DNA from: Triangularia verruculosa
Taxonomy: Eukaryota > Ascomycota > Sordariomycetes > Sordariales > Podosporaceae
Assembly: GCA_033296885.1 (NCBI GenBank)
Contig: MU863889.1
Span: 186,001 to 250,000, forward strand
Reading direction: 5' to 3'
DNA: 64,000 bases
Below, piece after piece: positions 1-11,670 of the stretch (within the stretch, counting starts at the first letter, position 1; every line of letters begins with the position of its first letter). The translations under genes and the position numbers were made by a program. Below the pieces are notes generated by a model that worked only from the letters and a program-made list of their open reading frames with translations, ran no database searches and was not told the origin of the DNA.

Positions 1-2103
1 TGGCGCGGCGGTCGAAGGCTCAAGCCCCAGACCCAGGCCCAAAACAAGACCAAAGACAAGAGCAATGGATCAACCTCGGATGCCATCATGATTATCGACT
101 CCGACGAAGAAGATGCCTCTCCTGCCTTTGTCGACAAGCCCGAGTTCGAAGACAGCTCGACCTCGACAGCGACATCCCCTCTACCCGAAATTATTCAGAC
201 TTTGGATCTCGCGCTCGGCACCGCCGCCCTGAAGATTGCTATACTGCCAATGCCAAATTCCACGTCTGCCGAAGCCGCGTGGCATGGCGCTGATATCCTC
301 AAACGAAAGATCGTTTTTGCTGTAACTTGCGCAACGAACGAAGTTTACCTGGTCACCTTACCATTGACGCCCCCATCCAACGAGAGCAAGGCGAGACCTG
401 AGTTACGACAGAGCCTACTGGCAGCGAATGCAGGGAGGGGCGTGTGGGGAGAGACTTTGACGCTGTTGGGAGGGCAGAGCCGGCCATGCGAAGGAATCGC
501 CATCACACTGGTCAAGCCAACAGCGGCAACAAGAAGCAGGTCGGTTGACCCTACGACAACACAACAACTGACGAGACAATCCACCCGCGTCATCGTCGCA
601 GCCCACTCTCGAGAAGCAAGTGGTACTCTGCGTTTCTGGAATGTGCCCCTGGACGCCAAGCCTGGTGCTGTTAATCGCGTGGAGGCCTTCCAGACCGAAT
701 ACCTCCCATCACCACTTTCCAGCATCTCGTTCAACCCGACCAAGCTCACCCAGCTTCTTGCTGTCATCTCAACACAAGCCGTGCGTATATACGATTACTC
801 GACACCGGCCCTTCCAATGGAGGATGCATCCGAAGGTCCATTCCCGACTCAGGGCTCGTGGCTGCTGTCGCTCTACCCGCCGTTCACCCGTGGCGCATCT
901 ATGTCGACCACCCGAAAACCTATTGTGGCGGCTCAGTGGGTTTCTCATGGCCGCGCTGTGCTCACTTTGCTAGCAGACGGGCAATGGGGCATCTGGGACA
1001 TTGAGGGCGCAAGTCCAACGGCGGCCGGTACTAGTTCGGGCAGTTTGTTCAGCAAAGCCAGCGCCGGTCTTCGCGGTTCCGCCATCACCAATTTTAGCGT
1101 GGCAGGCCATCTGGAGGGCACCAGCCCCTTAAAGAATCCCGGCAACCAAAAGTCTCCGGCCGCCACCGGGGCGTCCGGCGAGTTCGTTCCCATGACACCG
1201 CACACACGACGCGATGCTCTTGCGTTGGCCAATGCAGGGCCCGAGAAGCTTGTCTCTGTACGGGGTGGCATCACGGTCACCCGATTGTCGCCTCCTAAGG
1301 GAACAGTGACAGGCGATGAGACGGCTATTCTCTGGCTTGGAGGCTCTGACCCGCTTGTCTCAGTTATTCCTAATGTTGCCAAGTTCTGGGACTCGCAATT
1401 ACGCAAAGCTGCTGGAGGTGGCAACCTCTGGAGCGGCACCCAGTTAACACGCATGGTCCGTCTGACAGATCTCGCTGCTGGCCTGCTTGGAGAGCGCTGC
1501 ACTGGAGCGGCCGCCATTCCGAAACCTGCCACCACAGCGAACACTTCTACGGGCGAGAATGGAACACCTCCAGTCGAGGCTAGTTTCCCGGTGGAGATTC
1601 TCATTCAAGGCGAGAGTCGGGTGGTTTTTGTGCACGAAAGTGAAGAGGCCACATCCTTCACCAGCCGTCTCCTCGGTGGCCGCAAGAAGGCAGGTGATCA
1701 CACAGATCTCGAGTCTACCAAGGCGATCCTAGCCTACCCAAGACCCGAGAAGCCCAACAGCGTTGCCTTCAACCTCAGCATCGCCCACCGACCAGCAGCT
1801 GAAAACGCTGCTCTACTCCGATCCACCCGGCGACCCATTGGCGGCGGCCTGTTTTCCCAAGACCAACCAAGAGGCGACAATCCGTTGCCATCAACCGAGG
1901 CGCCAGTCGGGAGCCGGAGTCAGGGAGTCGGGCTCCGGTTTATCAACGATCTGAACTTTGCCGCCGACCAACCCGACGACGAGCAAGAGGCCATCAACCG
2001 GAATATCGAGGAGGAGATGATGGATATCATGGAGATCGACAGGGAGCTGGAGCAGATGGAGAGGGAGCGGTCGACCAAGAGGGTCTTTTTCGAGGAAGGT
2101 TAG
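1..2103 (+). CDS. NUP37: Nup37-like nucleoporin (WD40 propeller), 5' end outside the window
   Basis: The frame is open from base 1, so the true start lies upstream; the first ATG here (88) is internal. About 700 residues are visible. The protein starts with WRGGRRLKP, followed by an acidic serine-rich stretch and then WD-like blades (for example TLRFWNVPL near residue 200 and GQWGIWDIEG near 330). The C-terminus is charged and probably helical, with many Glu and Arg. From my knowledge of the family, Sordariomycete Nup37 is a long WD40 nucleoporin of the Y (Nup84) complex, on both faces of the nuclear pore. The assignment rests on recalled resemblance to the Chaetomium protein and has not been checked by a search. 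The last residues, KRVFFEEG, contain an RVxF-like motif. The stop is TAG at 2101-2103; the same frame stays open after it (see next entry). Confidence 0.65.
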   Translation, partial: WRGGRRLKPQTQAQNKTKDKSNGSTSDAIMIIDSDEEDASPAFVDKPEFEDSSTSTATSPLPEIIQTLDLALGTAALKIAILPMPNSTSAEAAWHGADILKRKIVFAVTCATNEVYLVTLPLTPPSNESKARPELRQSLLAANAGRGVWGETLTLLGGQSRPCEGIAITLVKPTAATRSRSVDPTTTQQLTRQSTRVIVAAHSREASGTLRFWNVPLDAKPGAVNRVEAFQTEYLPSPLSSISFNPTKLTQLLAVISTQAVRIYDYSTPALPMEDASEGPFPTQGSWLLSLYPPFTRGASMSTTRKPIVAAQWVSHGRAVLTLLADGQWGIWDIEGASPTAAGTSSGSLFSKASAGLRGSAITNFSVAGHLEGTSPLKNPGNQKSPAATGASGEFVPMTPHTRRDALALANAGPEKLVSVRGGITVTRLSPPKGTVTGDETAILWLGGSDPLVSVIPNVAKFWDSQLRKAAGGGNLWSGTQLTRMVRLTDLAAGLLGERCTGAAAIPKPATTANTSTGENGTPPVEASFPVEILIQGESRVVFVHESEEATSFTSRLLGGRKKAGDHTDLESTKAILAYPRPEKPNSVAFNLSIAHRPAAENAALLRSTRRPIGGGLFSQDQPRGDNPLPSTEAPVGSRSQGVGLRFINDLNFAADQPDDEQEAINRNIEEEMMDIMEIDRELEQMERERSTKRVFFEEG

Positions 2104-2331
2104 GTGCCTTCCTCGCAGAGGATGGGACCGAAGGAGTGGTATGTTCGTGTGCCTTATCCACGCCTTACCCCAACTAACAAACTATGTGTGTATAGGGCCC
2201 AATGGGATCAATTGTCAGACACGGAATCCCCCTTGCTTTTGTTGACCGCCAAGCGATCCGCCAGCCAGTCTACCGAGGGCAGCCGAAGAGGCAAGCCCAG
2301 GCGTCGTGTGACGTTCGCCGAGGGGGTCTAA
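2104..2331 (+). other. In-frame extension after the Nup37 stop, with a consensus intron
   Basis: The Nup37 frame continues without a stop to TAA at 2329-2331. Inside it lies a textbook intron at 2139-2195 (GTATGT donor, CTAAC branch site at 2174, TAG acceptor; 57 bp, a multiple of three). The segment ends RRRVTFAEGV, again an RVxF-type motif like the one just before the upstream TAG. It may be a spliced 3' UTR, an alternative C-terminus, or sequence that became non-coding recently. Confidence 0.4.
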
Positions 2332-3076
2332 GTCCCGAGCATTAATAACGAACTTTGAACGATTTTTACTGTATTGAGAATAAAGGCGGAGGAAAAAGAA
2401 TCTGTAGGATACCCAAACCAGCGCGGGGCAGCATTAAAAGAGACAAGTGTTTGCCCTCTTTTTTTTTGTTCTCTGTTCCCCCTTTCTCTTGTTTATACCT
2501 TACCCCCATTACCCCCTACCATAAACATCCGCACGGCTTGGTGGAGCACAAGGCGAGACCCATCCTTGATCCAGCTCTGTATTCCGAGCGGTATAGCAAC
2601 TGTTGGCAGGGAAGCCGAAGACGGATATACTTGGCCTACTAGATTCTCCCACAAGATGGGGTCAGTAAGGTTGGGGTCTCGAGGTTTCTCTGTCCGCTGG
2701 CACTTGTGACAACACATTCGTCTAGAATGCTTTGCCTTGGTTGGGGTAGATGAAGATCTGGGCTTGCCCGGGTTACCGTCTTGACTTTCCACCTGACTGA
2801 GGGGTTGTATGTGCCAGTATAATTCTCTTTTTGCTTGTGATTTTCCCAATGTATTGTGTAGTGGACGTTGTGCCTCAGTCACAGTGTCGTGTCATGCCAG
2901 TAGTGAAGAAATGACCCATTTTCCATTTGCAATGCATGCCCTTGCTCAACAATTAACAAAAAAGAAAAACTCATGACACGTAAAACTTCATCGTACACAA
3001 CCCCCAATCATCTCTAAACGCGATCTTTTCTCCATTAGGGTATAACCATCCTCACTCCTGTACTTCCACCGCAAGC
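2332..3076. other. Convergent 3' intergenic region
   Basis: Downstream flanks of the Nup37 and LEA-like genes. There is a T-rich tract near 2458-2470 and pyrimidine-rich sequence to about 2520. No reading frame here looks coding. Confidence 0.5.
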
Positions 3077-3633
3077 TTAAGAAAGCTTCCCCTTCCCCTC
3101 CTCAACCGCCCCCTTCGCCTTGCCCTCGGCCTCATACGCCTTCCCCTTGACCTGTCCCGCAACCTCGCTCGCCTTCCCCTGCGCCTGCCCACCAAGCTGC
3201 TGGGCCTTGCCAGCCAGCTCGTTAGCCTTGCCCTGGGCCTGGCCAGAGACGTTCTTGGCCATGCCAGCGGCTTGGTTCTTGACCTCGTTGGCGGCGCCCG
3301 TGTTCTTGGTGCCCGTGACGTCCTCGGCTACTTCCTTGACCTTGGAGGCGACGGATGCTTTTCGTTTGTCAGCATGGGTTGTGAATTTGATGGGGGGAGG
3401 GGAAGGGAGGGCAATAGCTTACAGCCAATGTCAATCGCGTCGACGATCTTGTCACTGACTGCCCTGTCGACCGTCTTGAGCGCATCTTTTGTCGTGTCGG
3501 CGACGGACTTCTGGAGCTGGATGCTGGTGGAGAATGCGGCGCGGGGAGCAGTGGTGGTGATGGTTGTTGAGCGGATGGCCTGGGAGGAGAGGGCGGCCAG
3601 ACGGCGGGTGGTGGTTTCGGCGAGGAAGGACAT
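3077..3633 (-). CDS. Mitochondrial LEA-like repeat protein
   Basis: Two exons, 3633-3423 and 3357-3077, are joined across a 65-bp intron (GTAAGC donor, CTGAC branch site). They give 163 residues. The N-terminus is rich in Arg, Ser, Thr and Ala with no acidic residues for about 40 positions, as expected of a mitochondrial presequence. The rest is very hydrophilic and made of degenerate 11-mer repeats with K-A-x-E-x-A-G-K and GQAQGKA patterns, typical of group 3 LEA proteins, which form amphipathic helices on drying and protect membranes or proteins. A frame extending to 3972 lies upstream, but the ATG at 3633 gives the presequence-like start. Related short LEA-like proteins are common in filamentous ascomycetes. 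The role in desiccation or heat tolerance is inferred from composition only. Confidence 0.8.
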
Positions 3634-4300
3634 TTTGTTTTGCTTCTTGTTGTTTGGTAGTTTTCTTGTAGGTGGTGGATAGTATTGTTTGTTTCTCGGC
3701 CGAATGGATTGATCAGAATTGTCTGTTTGTTTTTGCAGTCGTTCGTTGTTAATTGCAGAATGAAGAGAGTGTGTGTGGGATGAACTGGTGGTGGTTGTTA
3801 TAAAGGATCGTGGTTGATGACGGAAAGTGGTGATGATGTCATAGGCTCGTCGGAGCTCCCAAATGACGTTCGTTGGTGGGGGAAAGGCAGCACCACAGGG
3901 AAGGGAGGAAGCTTCAGCTTTTTTGGCCCCGATCTGCATGTCGTTCTTGCCATTGACAAATTTAAATGGCATGTGCGTTTGTTGGGCTGAGGGAAGTCAC
4001 GATTGGACAATTGCTGTTTGAGGTTATCATCAAGGGTCTAGATTTTCTGATCACTCTTGACAACTCACGTTCAAGACAGCACAAGCAAATCGCTGAAGCT
4101 TCAACAATCCAAAGTAAATTTCGATACACCCAATCCACCGATGACGGCCGATCGTGAAGAAAGAAGCTAGTCATACCATGGGCCGACGAAGCCGTTGAGA
4201 AGCCAAACTTAATTGCCATCACGTCACCAGTCTGGCGCTGCCAGACCACATGCCGGCTTCAGTCCTCTTCAATCAACTGCTATCCAGCTAGCAACACAGT
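3634..4300. other. Intergenic, promoter side of the LEA-like gene
   Basis: Holds the minus-strand 5' region of the LEA-like gene and the 3' flank of the hydratase gene. A TATAAAGG string occurs near 3798 on the plus strand, a weak TATA candidate in either direction. No convincing gene was seen. Confidence 0.4.
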
Positions 4301-5363
4301 TTACCTCCCCTTGAAGACAGGCTTCCTCTTCTCCCCAAACGCCTTGAGCGCCTCGTGCTTATCCTCCGTGTTCACCACCCGCAGGTACATGTCATTCTCC
4401 ACCGGCTCCATCGGCTCCCCGACCGCCTTCAGCGCAGCCCTGATGGCAATCGGTCCACCTTCACTGATCTCCGTTGCCAGTCTAACAGCCTCGCTCAAAG
4501 CTGTCCTTCTCGCAAGGTCTAGAACCTTTCCGTCCCTTTCCTTCTGCTCGAGAGACTCCCACTCCTTTTCAGGCTGAACCTCCACCAGCCTATCCGCCAA
4601 TCCAAGGAAGTATGCCTCTGGAGCGGACACCCTCCTGCCAGTCAGGATGAGGTCCCTTGCGCGGGGGATGCCGATGAGAGCCGGGAGACGGTAGGTACCA
4701 CCAGCACCAGGAATAATCCCCAGCCTCGTTTCTGGCAACCCAACCACGGCGTTCGAGGTCAACACGCGGAAGTGTGTGGAGAGCGCCAGTTCGAGACCGC
4801 CGCCGAGGGCAAGAGACGAGATCGCGGAAATCGTTGGAATCGGCAAGTTCGACAGCGAAGTCAGTGTCGTCCGTAGATTGAGCAGGAAGGCCGCGGTCCT
4901 AGTTCCCCATTTGTTAGCCCCTTATCCATGCAAACCTCCCATCCCAGAAAGATAAAACCTACTCCTCCTGAGTAAACCCCCTCCGCTCCTTCAAGTCCGC
5001 CCCGGCACAGAAACTCGCATCCACCGCGCTGGCAATCACCAGCGCCCTGGTCGGACCCTTCTCATCCTCGCCCGCCACACCCCCAAACCTCTTCTTCCAC
5101 GACGGCGTCGGCAGCTCCTCCCCCGTCGCAAGATCGTACTGCGCGTGGATATCCTCAATCTCTGACCTGAGAGAATCCAGCAATGCGCGGGAGATGGCGT
5201 TGCGGGCCGACGGGCGGTTGAGCTCGAGGATGCGGATGTGGCCGGTGGAGGGGGCGGGGATGTCGGTGATCCTGAGGAGCGGGCCGGGCGCTTCGGTCGA
5301 GTAGAAGCACCGGCTGCGGAGCGCCAGGCGGCCGAAGCGAAGGGCGGCGGTTCGGGGCGCCAT
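4301..5363 (-). CDS. Enoyl-CoA hydratase/isomerase, AUH (methylglutaconyl-CoA hydratase) type
   Basis: Exons 5363-4963 and 4898-4301 are joined across a 64-bp intron (GTAGGT donor) and give 332 residues. The crotonase fold is clear. The oxyanion-hole motif SFCAGADLKER lies at residues 117-127, ALGGGLELAL at 164-173 and the GLPETRLGIIPGAGGT block at 187-202, with the usual catalytic glutamates. The N-terminus (RTAALRFGRLALRSRCFYST) looks like a mitochondrial targeting peptide. The CAGADLKER form is the one I associate with AUH-like enzymes, which hydrate 3-methylglutaconyl-CoA in leucine breakdown; some members also bind RNA. A broader enoyl-CoA hydratase specificity cannot be excluded. The residue 78-105 insertion (charged, Gly/Pro-rich) before the oxyanion motif is longer than in bacterial crotonases. 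Confidence 0.88.
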
Positions 5364-7917
5364 TGGGACTATTTTGTTTTGCTGGTGGTGGTGCTGGGAG
5401 GAATTGGAGATGGGTGAAGGGAGCTATGGCTGCCCGCGCCAGCAAAAGGGAATGACGTCGAGTTTTGGGCCTCGGGTAGCGTCGGCAGTTGGGACATCAA
5501 TTCATGAACACCTCTCAAGATGTCAACAGCCTGCAATCCTTGAAGCCAAAGCTCAAGAGAGGCCAGAAACCGAACATGTTGTAATGATATCTAATGTTGG
5601 ACTTGCGGTCTTTATTTAGTTTTGAGCATTAGGGTTGGTGGCTGATCTTAAGGGTTGTCTGAACCAAGTGTTTAAGAGAGGTGTTGACTGCTTCATGCCT
5701 TCCACAGCGGATGCTCTCTCTTTTATCTTCGGTTTCATACACATGGAACGGCCGTCTATTCTAATGGGAAATATTGGATTAGCGCTATATCGAGTCATCC
5801 AAAGGCATTTGGTGTTGAATCGCCGACCAATTGAACCCGCCTCACAAATTAAAGCGACAGTATCATGGTACTAAGTCGTTGTCGTCTCTGCTGGATCATC
5901 AGCGAGACACTCCACAGTTCATCAATCCGAGTCATTGGCATCAGAGATGTGGTTGGTTGTGACTCTTGAACCCCCCCATCTTCGTGTCTAGAGCTCTGGT
6001 ATCAGACTTATACGGTATAGTAAGAACGGAGCTCTGCTTCAGCACTCACCAAGCTGAGTGATCAGTAAACCATGGGTTTGTTCCTGTTTCAGCGGCCTCG
6101 AAATTGACTTGCCGCAAAATTGACTTAGGTACCTCAACACAACCACAAATCACATGAAGAACCCGATTGATTCTGACTTCACTACACACCCCTCACCACA
6201 TGCCGTCCCTCACCCAACCACCGAGGGGCTGTTATTCACCATCGATCACCTGCATTCCCCCAAACCAACTGTGCCTCTTTCCCACCTCCCCTCCCGGTGC
6301 GTTCCACCCCTGAACCACCCTCCCTCACAGCAACAGCTGGTTTCACCTCCCCTAAATCAGCCCAAGATCTTCGTCCTCCCCCTCTTTCCCGCTCCGTTTC
6401 GAAACAACTCCTATGCACAAGGCACACTGCCCAGCACCGGGCTGCCTCTTTTTCTTTTTCAACTTTTTCCCAGGAAAAAAAGCCGAGATCCTCAAACACC
6501 TGGCACCACCACCACCACCACCATCAGCCCGGCCGCCGCCCAGACGGGCTACACGGCATCAAAACGGCACGACGGCAAAAACAAAAAGCACATCATCCAG
6601 TGCACTCAATCCTAAGCAAGAAAATGATCGACAAGTCCCCTCTTTTATTATCTCTCTTTTCTTGTCCCGACTTTTTGCCTAGGTAGTCACGTGGTAGTGT
6701 AGGAGATAAATAAAAATAACGTGACTTGTTCATCACCCACCTCGCCTTCTTCCTGATGTAAAATGTCACGGGATCTCAACCTCTCCGTATGGAAAATAGC
6801 ATCATTCTTTTTTGCTCTTGGCGTGTGTTACACTCGGTAAATAATACATAGCGTGCCTAAATTAAATAAACATGTTTTTATAATCCTTTCATCTGCAACA
6901 AAATGTTTCTTTGGTTCCAAAAGAAGCAGGTCAAAAAGGAATGTAGTAGAGTCAAGGCAAACAGATCCATCCCAAAAATCTCATCATTCGATTGTGAAAG
7001 AAGCAAAGGCAAGGTACAGTTAACGAGCGAGGGTAGTCAACAGCAAGATCAAAGGCATCAAATCAGCAAGGCAAAAAATACCAACGTTCACTCATCACTC
7101 CATACCACATTCTCCATCAATCCATTAAACAAGGCAAAACAAATATCAACACATAAAACGAGTGACTTCTTTTTCTCATTCTTTCAGCAACACAACAAAA
7201 GCAAGCAAGTAAGCGAGAGGTAATGAGTAAGATAGGTAGGTGTAGGTAGGTAGGTAGGATAGGTAGGTACGTTTCGAGATAGGTAGATATGTAAAATATT
7301 TCCGTTATATTTCTTCTCCTTTTTCTCTTCCCTCTTCCCCTTCTCTTCTCTTTCCCCTCTTTTCCCCCCTTTCCCGTGAGGTAGGCAAAGGTTTGTTCTT
7401 TCAAGACCCAATCCCAATCCCGTAACACAGCAAAAAAAAGATGATACTAGTAAAAAAGAAATGACCGACCGGAGCTTTATCAACCCCCACCTCCTCTTCC
7501 CTCCCTTTTCCCACAATGGTGAGAAAATAAAAGAGACACCGGATTTTGTGTAACAGAGGAGTTGGGACACAAAAAAAGAGAAAACAAAAGTAGCAGAAAA
7601 AGGAGAGGATAAACCAAGGTATCGTGGTTGAACAAAGAAAAAAAAACGACCGAGTTGCCCAAATGCGGGACTCGGCCGCTTTGCTCGAACCCTACAATGC
7701 AATCATGTTCCTCCAGATCGGACAAATCCCCGTCATGCTTTATGCTCGCTCGCTTGCTTGGAGAGATAATAGTCGATACGGTGGTCCGACAGGATGAACG
7801 AAATTGCGGTAGTAGATATCCCCTCCTGATACGCCGATATTATGCAGATGTTCAAAGGTTAAAATACAGGCGAGTTCGTTTGTCGTCATCACTTTTGGTC
7901 GGTAGGCGGAAATTGGA
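5364..7917. other. Long gene-poor region between the hydratase and WSC genes
   Basis: About 2.5 kb with no frame that reads as a gene on either strand. The part from 6150 to 6700 is C-rich and pyrimidine-rich with CCA/CAC runs that create long but low-complexity open frames. The part from 7290 to 7640 is polypyrimidine and A-rich. The right portion is probably the 3' UTR of the WSC gene. The left portion holds the hydratase promoter. Confidence 0.5.
7231..7270. repeat. TAGG microsatellite
   Basis: An imperfect tandem array of TAGG units (about nine) ending in GGTAC. The same TAGGTA/GGTACC vocabulary recurs in other intergenic regions of this window. Confidence 0.85.
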
Positions 7918-8920
7918 TCATGCATTGGTGACCTGTTTGTTTGTTTGTTAGTACCAACAAGAGAGGCATTCGTCATTGAAAAGCCAGAACTTACGCGAAG
8001 GATCTTCCTGGAGTAATCTTCATTGTCGGCGATACTGCCGTCACTCATCCTCCTCTGGGCCATCACTGGGTCCATACGGGAATCCGCCCCAGAAATGCCA
8101 CTGCCTCGGCTGCTTCCAGGTGGATTGCCGATGAAGGCACTGACGGCGGCGTTGCGACGGTGTTCCTCTTCAATCTCCTTGTTTCTCTTGCGGCGCAAGT
8201 ACATATAGGCGCCTATGCCAAGACCCGCTGCGGCAATGACACCAACCACGACACCGGCAACAATGCCGGCCACGTTCTTTCCGCCCTTCTTCTCCTCCTC
8301 GTCGGTGGGCGGGGGTGTTTTTGTGACGACGCTGGGAGGCAGTGTAACGACCTGGGTTGGCGCGGATGTTGTTGAAGTTGTGCTCGTTTTGTGCTTGTCA
8401 CCCGTCGGCCCGCTGTCTTCGGCGTAATCTACGTCTAATGTCTTTCCTGTGTTGTACACCGAGAAGTAATTCTTTCCACCACCTGAACATCAACCAGTTA
8501 GCACCTCTTTATTCTTTCGCCAAAACCATCAGCGGAGCCAGGAGACTTACAGGCGTGCTCTCCAAAACCAGGGCAGCCAACATCGCACAACTTATTGTCG
8601 ACCAAATCATCCTCGGGCGGATACTTGTTGCCACACCAGCACTGGTTTCCACCCATGCTGGCAGCAACAGCAAAGCCTTTTGATAGGCAAAGCTTCCCGG
8701 CACACTCGCCAATCGAGTTGAACTTGATGACTTGGTTCATAGTCATGTTGTTGCCCGCTGACTTGAAACATCCTTGATTTGTTTGCGCGTCCAGTCTCGC
8801 ATCTTCAGTCGGCTGTTGTACTGGGATAATTTTGGGCAGCTGTCGGGCCATCATGTGGTGTTCTGGAAGGGCCTCGGCGAGGGCGAGCAACGCCGCAGCA
8901 AGGAGGGCTATCGACTTCAT
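7918..8920 (-). CDS. WSC-domain single-pass membrane protein (cell-wall sensor type)
   Basis: Three exons, 8920-8551, 8482-7995 and 7932-7918, give 290 residues; all donors are GTAAGT. A signal peptide occupies residues 1-18. A cysteine-rich WSC domain spans about 48-136, including QGCFKSAG, QCWCGNKYPP and GCPGFGEHACGGGKNYFSVYN; an intron splits the HAC/GGG junction. A short Ser/Thr/Pro stalk follows at 155-184. A membrane helix lies at about 194-217, then RRKRNKE and a cytosolic tail of about 70 residues. This is the layout of fungal Wsc-type sensors that report wall stress to the Rho1-PKC pathway. The Ser/Thr stalk is shorter than in yeast Wsc1, so its role as a mechanical sensor is uncertain. 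The third exon codes only for VTNA. Confidence 0.88.
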
Positions 8921-11670
8921 CTTGTGTGCCCGGGGAATAAAAATGGTACGCGTGCAAGCTGAGGTTGAGGATGGTTGTCGAAAGGTCCTACACTATTCTG
9001 CACTATCGGTTGCGTCGGTGGCTGCTACTCAGGTGACTGGGCGGTCCACTTCAACGATGGGCGGCGTCGGCTGGCTCGGTCCTTTTCTTCGCTTCTATTG
9101 TGTTTTTTGTTTTTGCGTGTTGGGTTATCGGCCACAAGTTCACAGAACCTTTTCAAAAACGGGCGCTGGGATGCCAAAGGGCGATGAAAAATGGACAGAA
9201 AATCGAAGCGAAGTGGTGTTGTAAACGAGTGGTCGCGATCGGGTGGGATCGGGTAAGAGGTGGTTCGCGGTATGCTTGGAGGTTTCTCGTCTCCCTGTTT
9301 CGGTGGACGGGCTACTGGTGAGCGCGCATCGCCTTCGTCTCGTACTGGAGGGTCGAGATGGTCTTCACAAGGAGGCGTGTCTCGTCGTGGGCCTCGTCGT
9401 CGTTGGTGTTGATGGAAAATGGAGAATCGCGAATCGAAGGGGGTGTGTTGAAATGAGCGACTTTGGTTATTACGAGATAAGGAGCGACAGTGGTTTTGTT
9501 GCAGACGGAGAAACAGTCGAGAAAGGGAGACGCCCAGCGGTGCCCAGGGGGGGAAGGGTGCAAGCGAAAACGAAATTGCACTGGACCTCGGGATGCCGGG
9601 GCACGTCGCTGTGGTTCGCTGCAGGGGCATCCTCATCACCAGTGGTCGCTTCCATGTTCGTCCCCAGGTGCCGTCCCATCGTGGCCTAGCGGGACGGAGC
9701 ACCCTCACGGCCCAGCCGGCCAATGGAAGCGCGTTACCCCCCCATCTTCGACGAGAACCAAATTTCAGGGGCGCGGTTCTCTTCCGCCGATCACTTCGAG
9801 GTCGCGACCCTGATGTGCCGTTAGCACGATGCCATCCCATGTTACTGCTCGTCCCCGATGGCCGGCGCCCGCTCTATCAGCATCTGTCATCGGAGCATCA
9901 TCCCAACTCCCAGGATACCAGCCCTGCCAAATTATGCACACCCCGTGTGTCACCCTGCCATGTTCCCAGCAACTGCGCTCGTGTTCAGATAAAAACCCAC
10001 AGCGCCGGCCCTTTAAACGGTTTTCTCCGCCCTCGTACCTGTCATACTGGGATATTTTTGGATATTTTTGGATATGGTTGGATAACCAATTTGTCAATGA
10101 TTAATGGATATCTTTTGTGCCAATGCTTTGATTGTCAGCAAGACAGCGGCAAACCGGCGACAACCTCTGGCTGGGCGCTGGGCGATGGACACCACCAGTG
10201 GCGGCGGGGCCGGGGATTCCAACTTGAAACAGGAAACACGGGGGTGTTCGGTGGACCGATGTCTCTGCAGTTTACAAATGCACGCCGCCAGCCGTTCGTT
10301 CTTCTCATTTTTGTGCATGCAGTTCCCACTCCCCTTGCTCCACTCTCGAGCCAGTCCGTCTGGCTTGACCTGAGCTGATCCTTTCTGCTTCTCTGCTGGC
10401 GCTGTGTGTTCATTGGCAGCGGAGGTGTCTCGCTGTTGTCGTTGTTGTTGTCGCACCGTTACCATCGGCTCTCAGAAATAAATTGTAGAGGCGCGGGATG
10501 CTGAATACGAACAGGACCAACTCAGCCTGTCTCCACCCGCATAGACAGCAACGGAGACGGAGGGCATTTTGGCATTTTGAATGAGGAACAACAAACACAC
10601 CGGGGTGGCTGCATAAAATCGCTGCAAGCCTGCGTTTTTGTTGCACAGCCCTTTCCACATGCTCCACCGACAAACGCTTCCAGACCGACCCAGATCATGG
10701 GCATGAAATTCCGATAATGTCATCAATTGCCGAATTCTCAAATGCCTCTGCTTCAAGTGCTTCCGCATCGCATCTGTCGTCCAAGAATGAAGCGCGCGCC
10801 TCTCGTCTCCCTCCGCGCTTCGTGTCTACCCAAAGCAGCATCCGATCTGCCCCCTTCGCAAGGAATGTCAACAATGCAAATTCATGACAGCCACTGCTTT
10901 TTTTCTGTTCCACCACATGCAAGCACCACCACCCACGCAGACGCAGGAACACAAACACTCCTGCTGTGCCGTAGCATCTGCTTCCGCTTATTTGGTTGGA
11001 CCCCTTGCCTATTGATCCGATATTTTGTGTTTGTGTGTGCTGTCGTACGCGGCAGTCAGTATATGGTCCGAGGGCTTGTTGAACCGTGACACGTGCTGAG
11101 ATGCCTGAGCTGTGTACATGATATTGATGACCTCCCCGTCGACTAATAAAAAGCCAAGGAGCAAAGAATTGAACGTAAATACATGATATTGAGCCTCTGT
11201 CACAGTAAAGGTTTCATCATTCTCTGTCTGCCGCTGACAGTATATCGGTTTCAGGTTCGAAATGAGCAATCTGGAGCCCGAGGGTTCAGGTTGGGTCATT
11301 CTGAACATCCACATGAGCAACTTCATCTGAGGCGGTCCGCCTCTTTGGCGCTGTCGTTTCTTGGAGCTTGGGGAGACAAGATTTCGAATAGAACTTTGTC
11401 GACCAAAAGCTAAGATGGTCGTCAAGTTGCCTAGGTACGTTCTCATCATTCAGAACCCTGGATGTGGCTTGCTGCCTGGTTTCTCTGTTGTTGGTAAGTG
11501 GCACCAACAGAGAACACACCAACAGGCAGCAATATCACTGACACTATTCTCCACATATCTCTGTTTAAAGTTTTTGTTTTCGAACTCTTTTTTCCCTCAA
11601 CATTCTCGAGAAAGGACGCCTTCAATTTTTATAGCAGCTTCACCTGGTCAGCAGGTGTTCATCAGAAACC
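8921..11670. other. Long upstream region of the WSC gene, no gene recognised
   Basis: About 2.7 kb. A 271-residue minus-strand frame at 9840-9025 is dominated by Arg, Pro and Ser and looks like the chance product of GC-rich 5' leader sequence. A three-fold GATATTTTTG-like direct repeat sits at 10051-10075. Many CTGTC, GTTGTTGTT and purine/pyrimidine runs fit a long promoter and 5' UTR. The right end holds the promoter of the next gene. Confidence 0.45.
10051..10075. repeat. Short tandem repeat GATATTTTTG
   Basis: Two exact 10-bp copies followed by a third that keeps only GATAT, in the gene-free region upstream of the WSC gene. Confidence 0.7.

Noticed and set aside
945..1604. Minus-strand 219-codon frame inside Nup37
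   Set aside because: Antisense shadow of a conserved-looking coding region.
2099..2195. A longer intron removing the Nup37 stop codon
   Set aside because: The donor GTTAGG at 2099 is poor and the resulting frame stops soon after, losing the RVTF tail.
6154..6686. Overlapping open frames rich in Pro, His and Ser
   Set aside because: They arise from CCA/CAC and pyrimidine runs; no protein-like pattern and no start or splice support.
9025..9840. A 271-codon minus-strand open frame upstream of the WSC gene
   Set aside because: Arg/Pro/Ser-rich with no domain, no signal and no conserved-looking block; overlapping frames on the other strand are equally open. Best read as GC-rich leader sequence.
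11254..11265. GGTTCGAAAT string resembling a tRNA T-loop (also at 53611)
   Set aside because: No matching acceptor stem or anticodon arm around either site.
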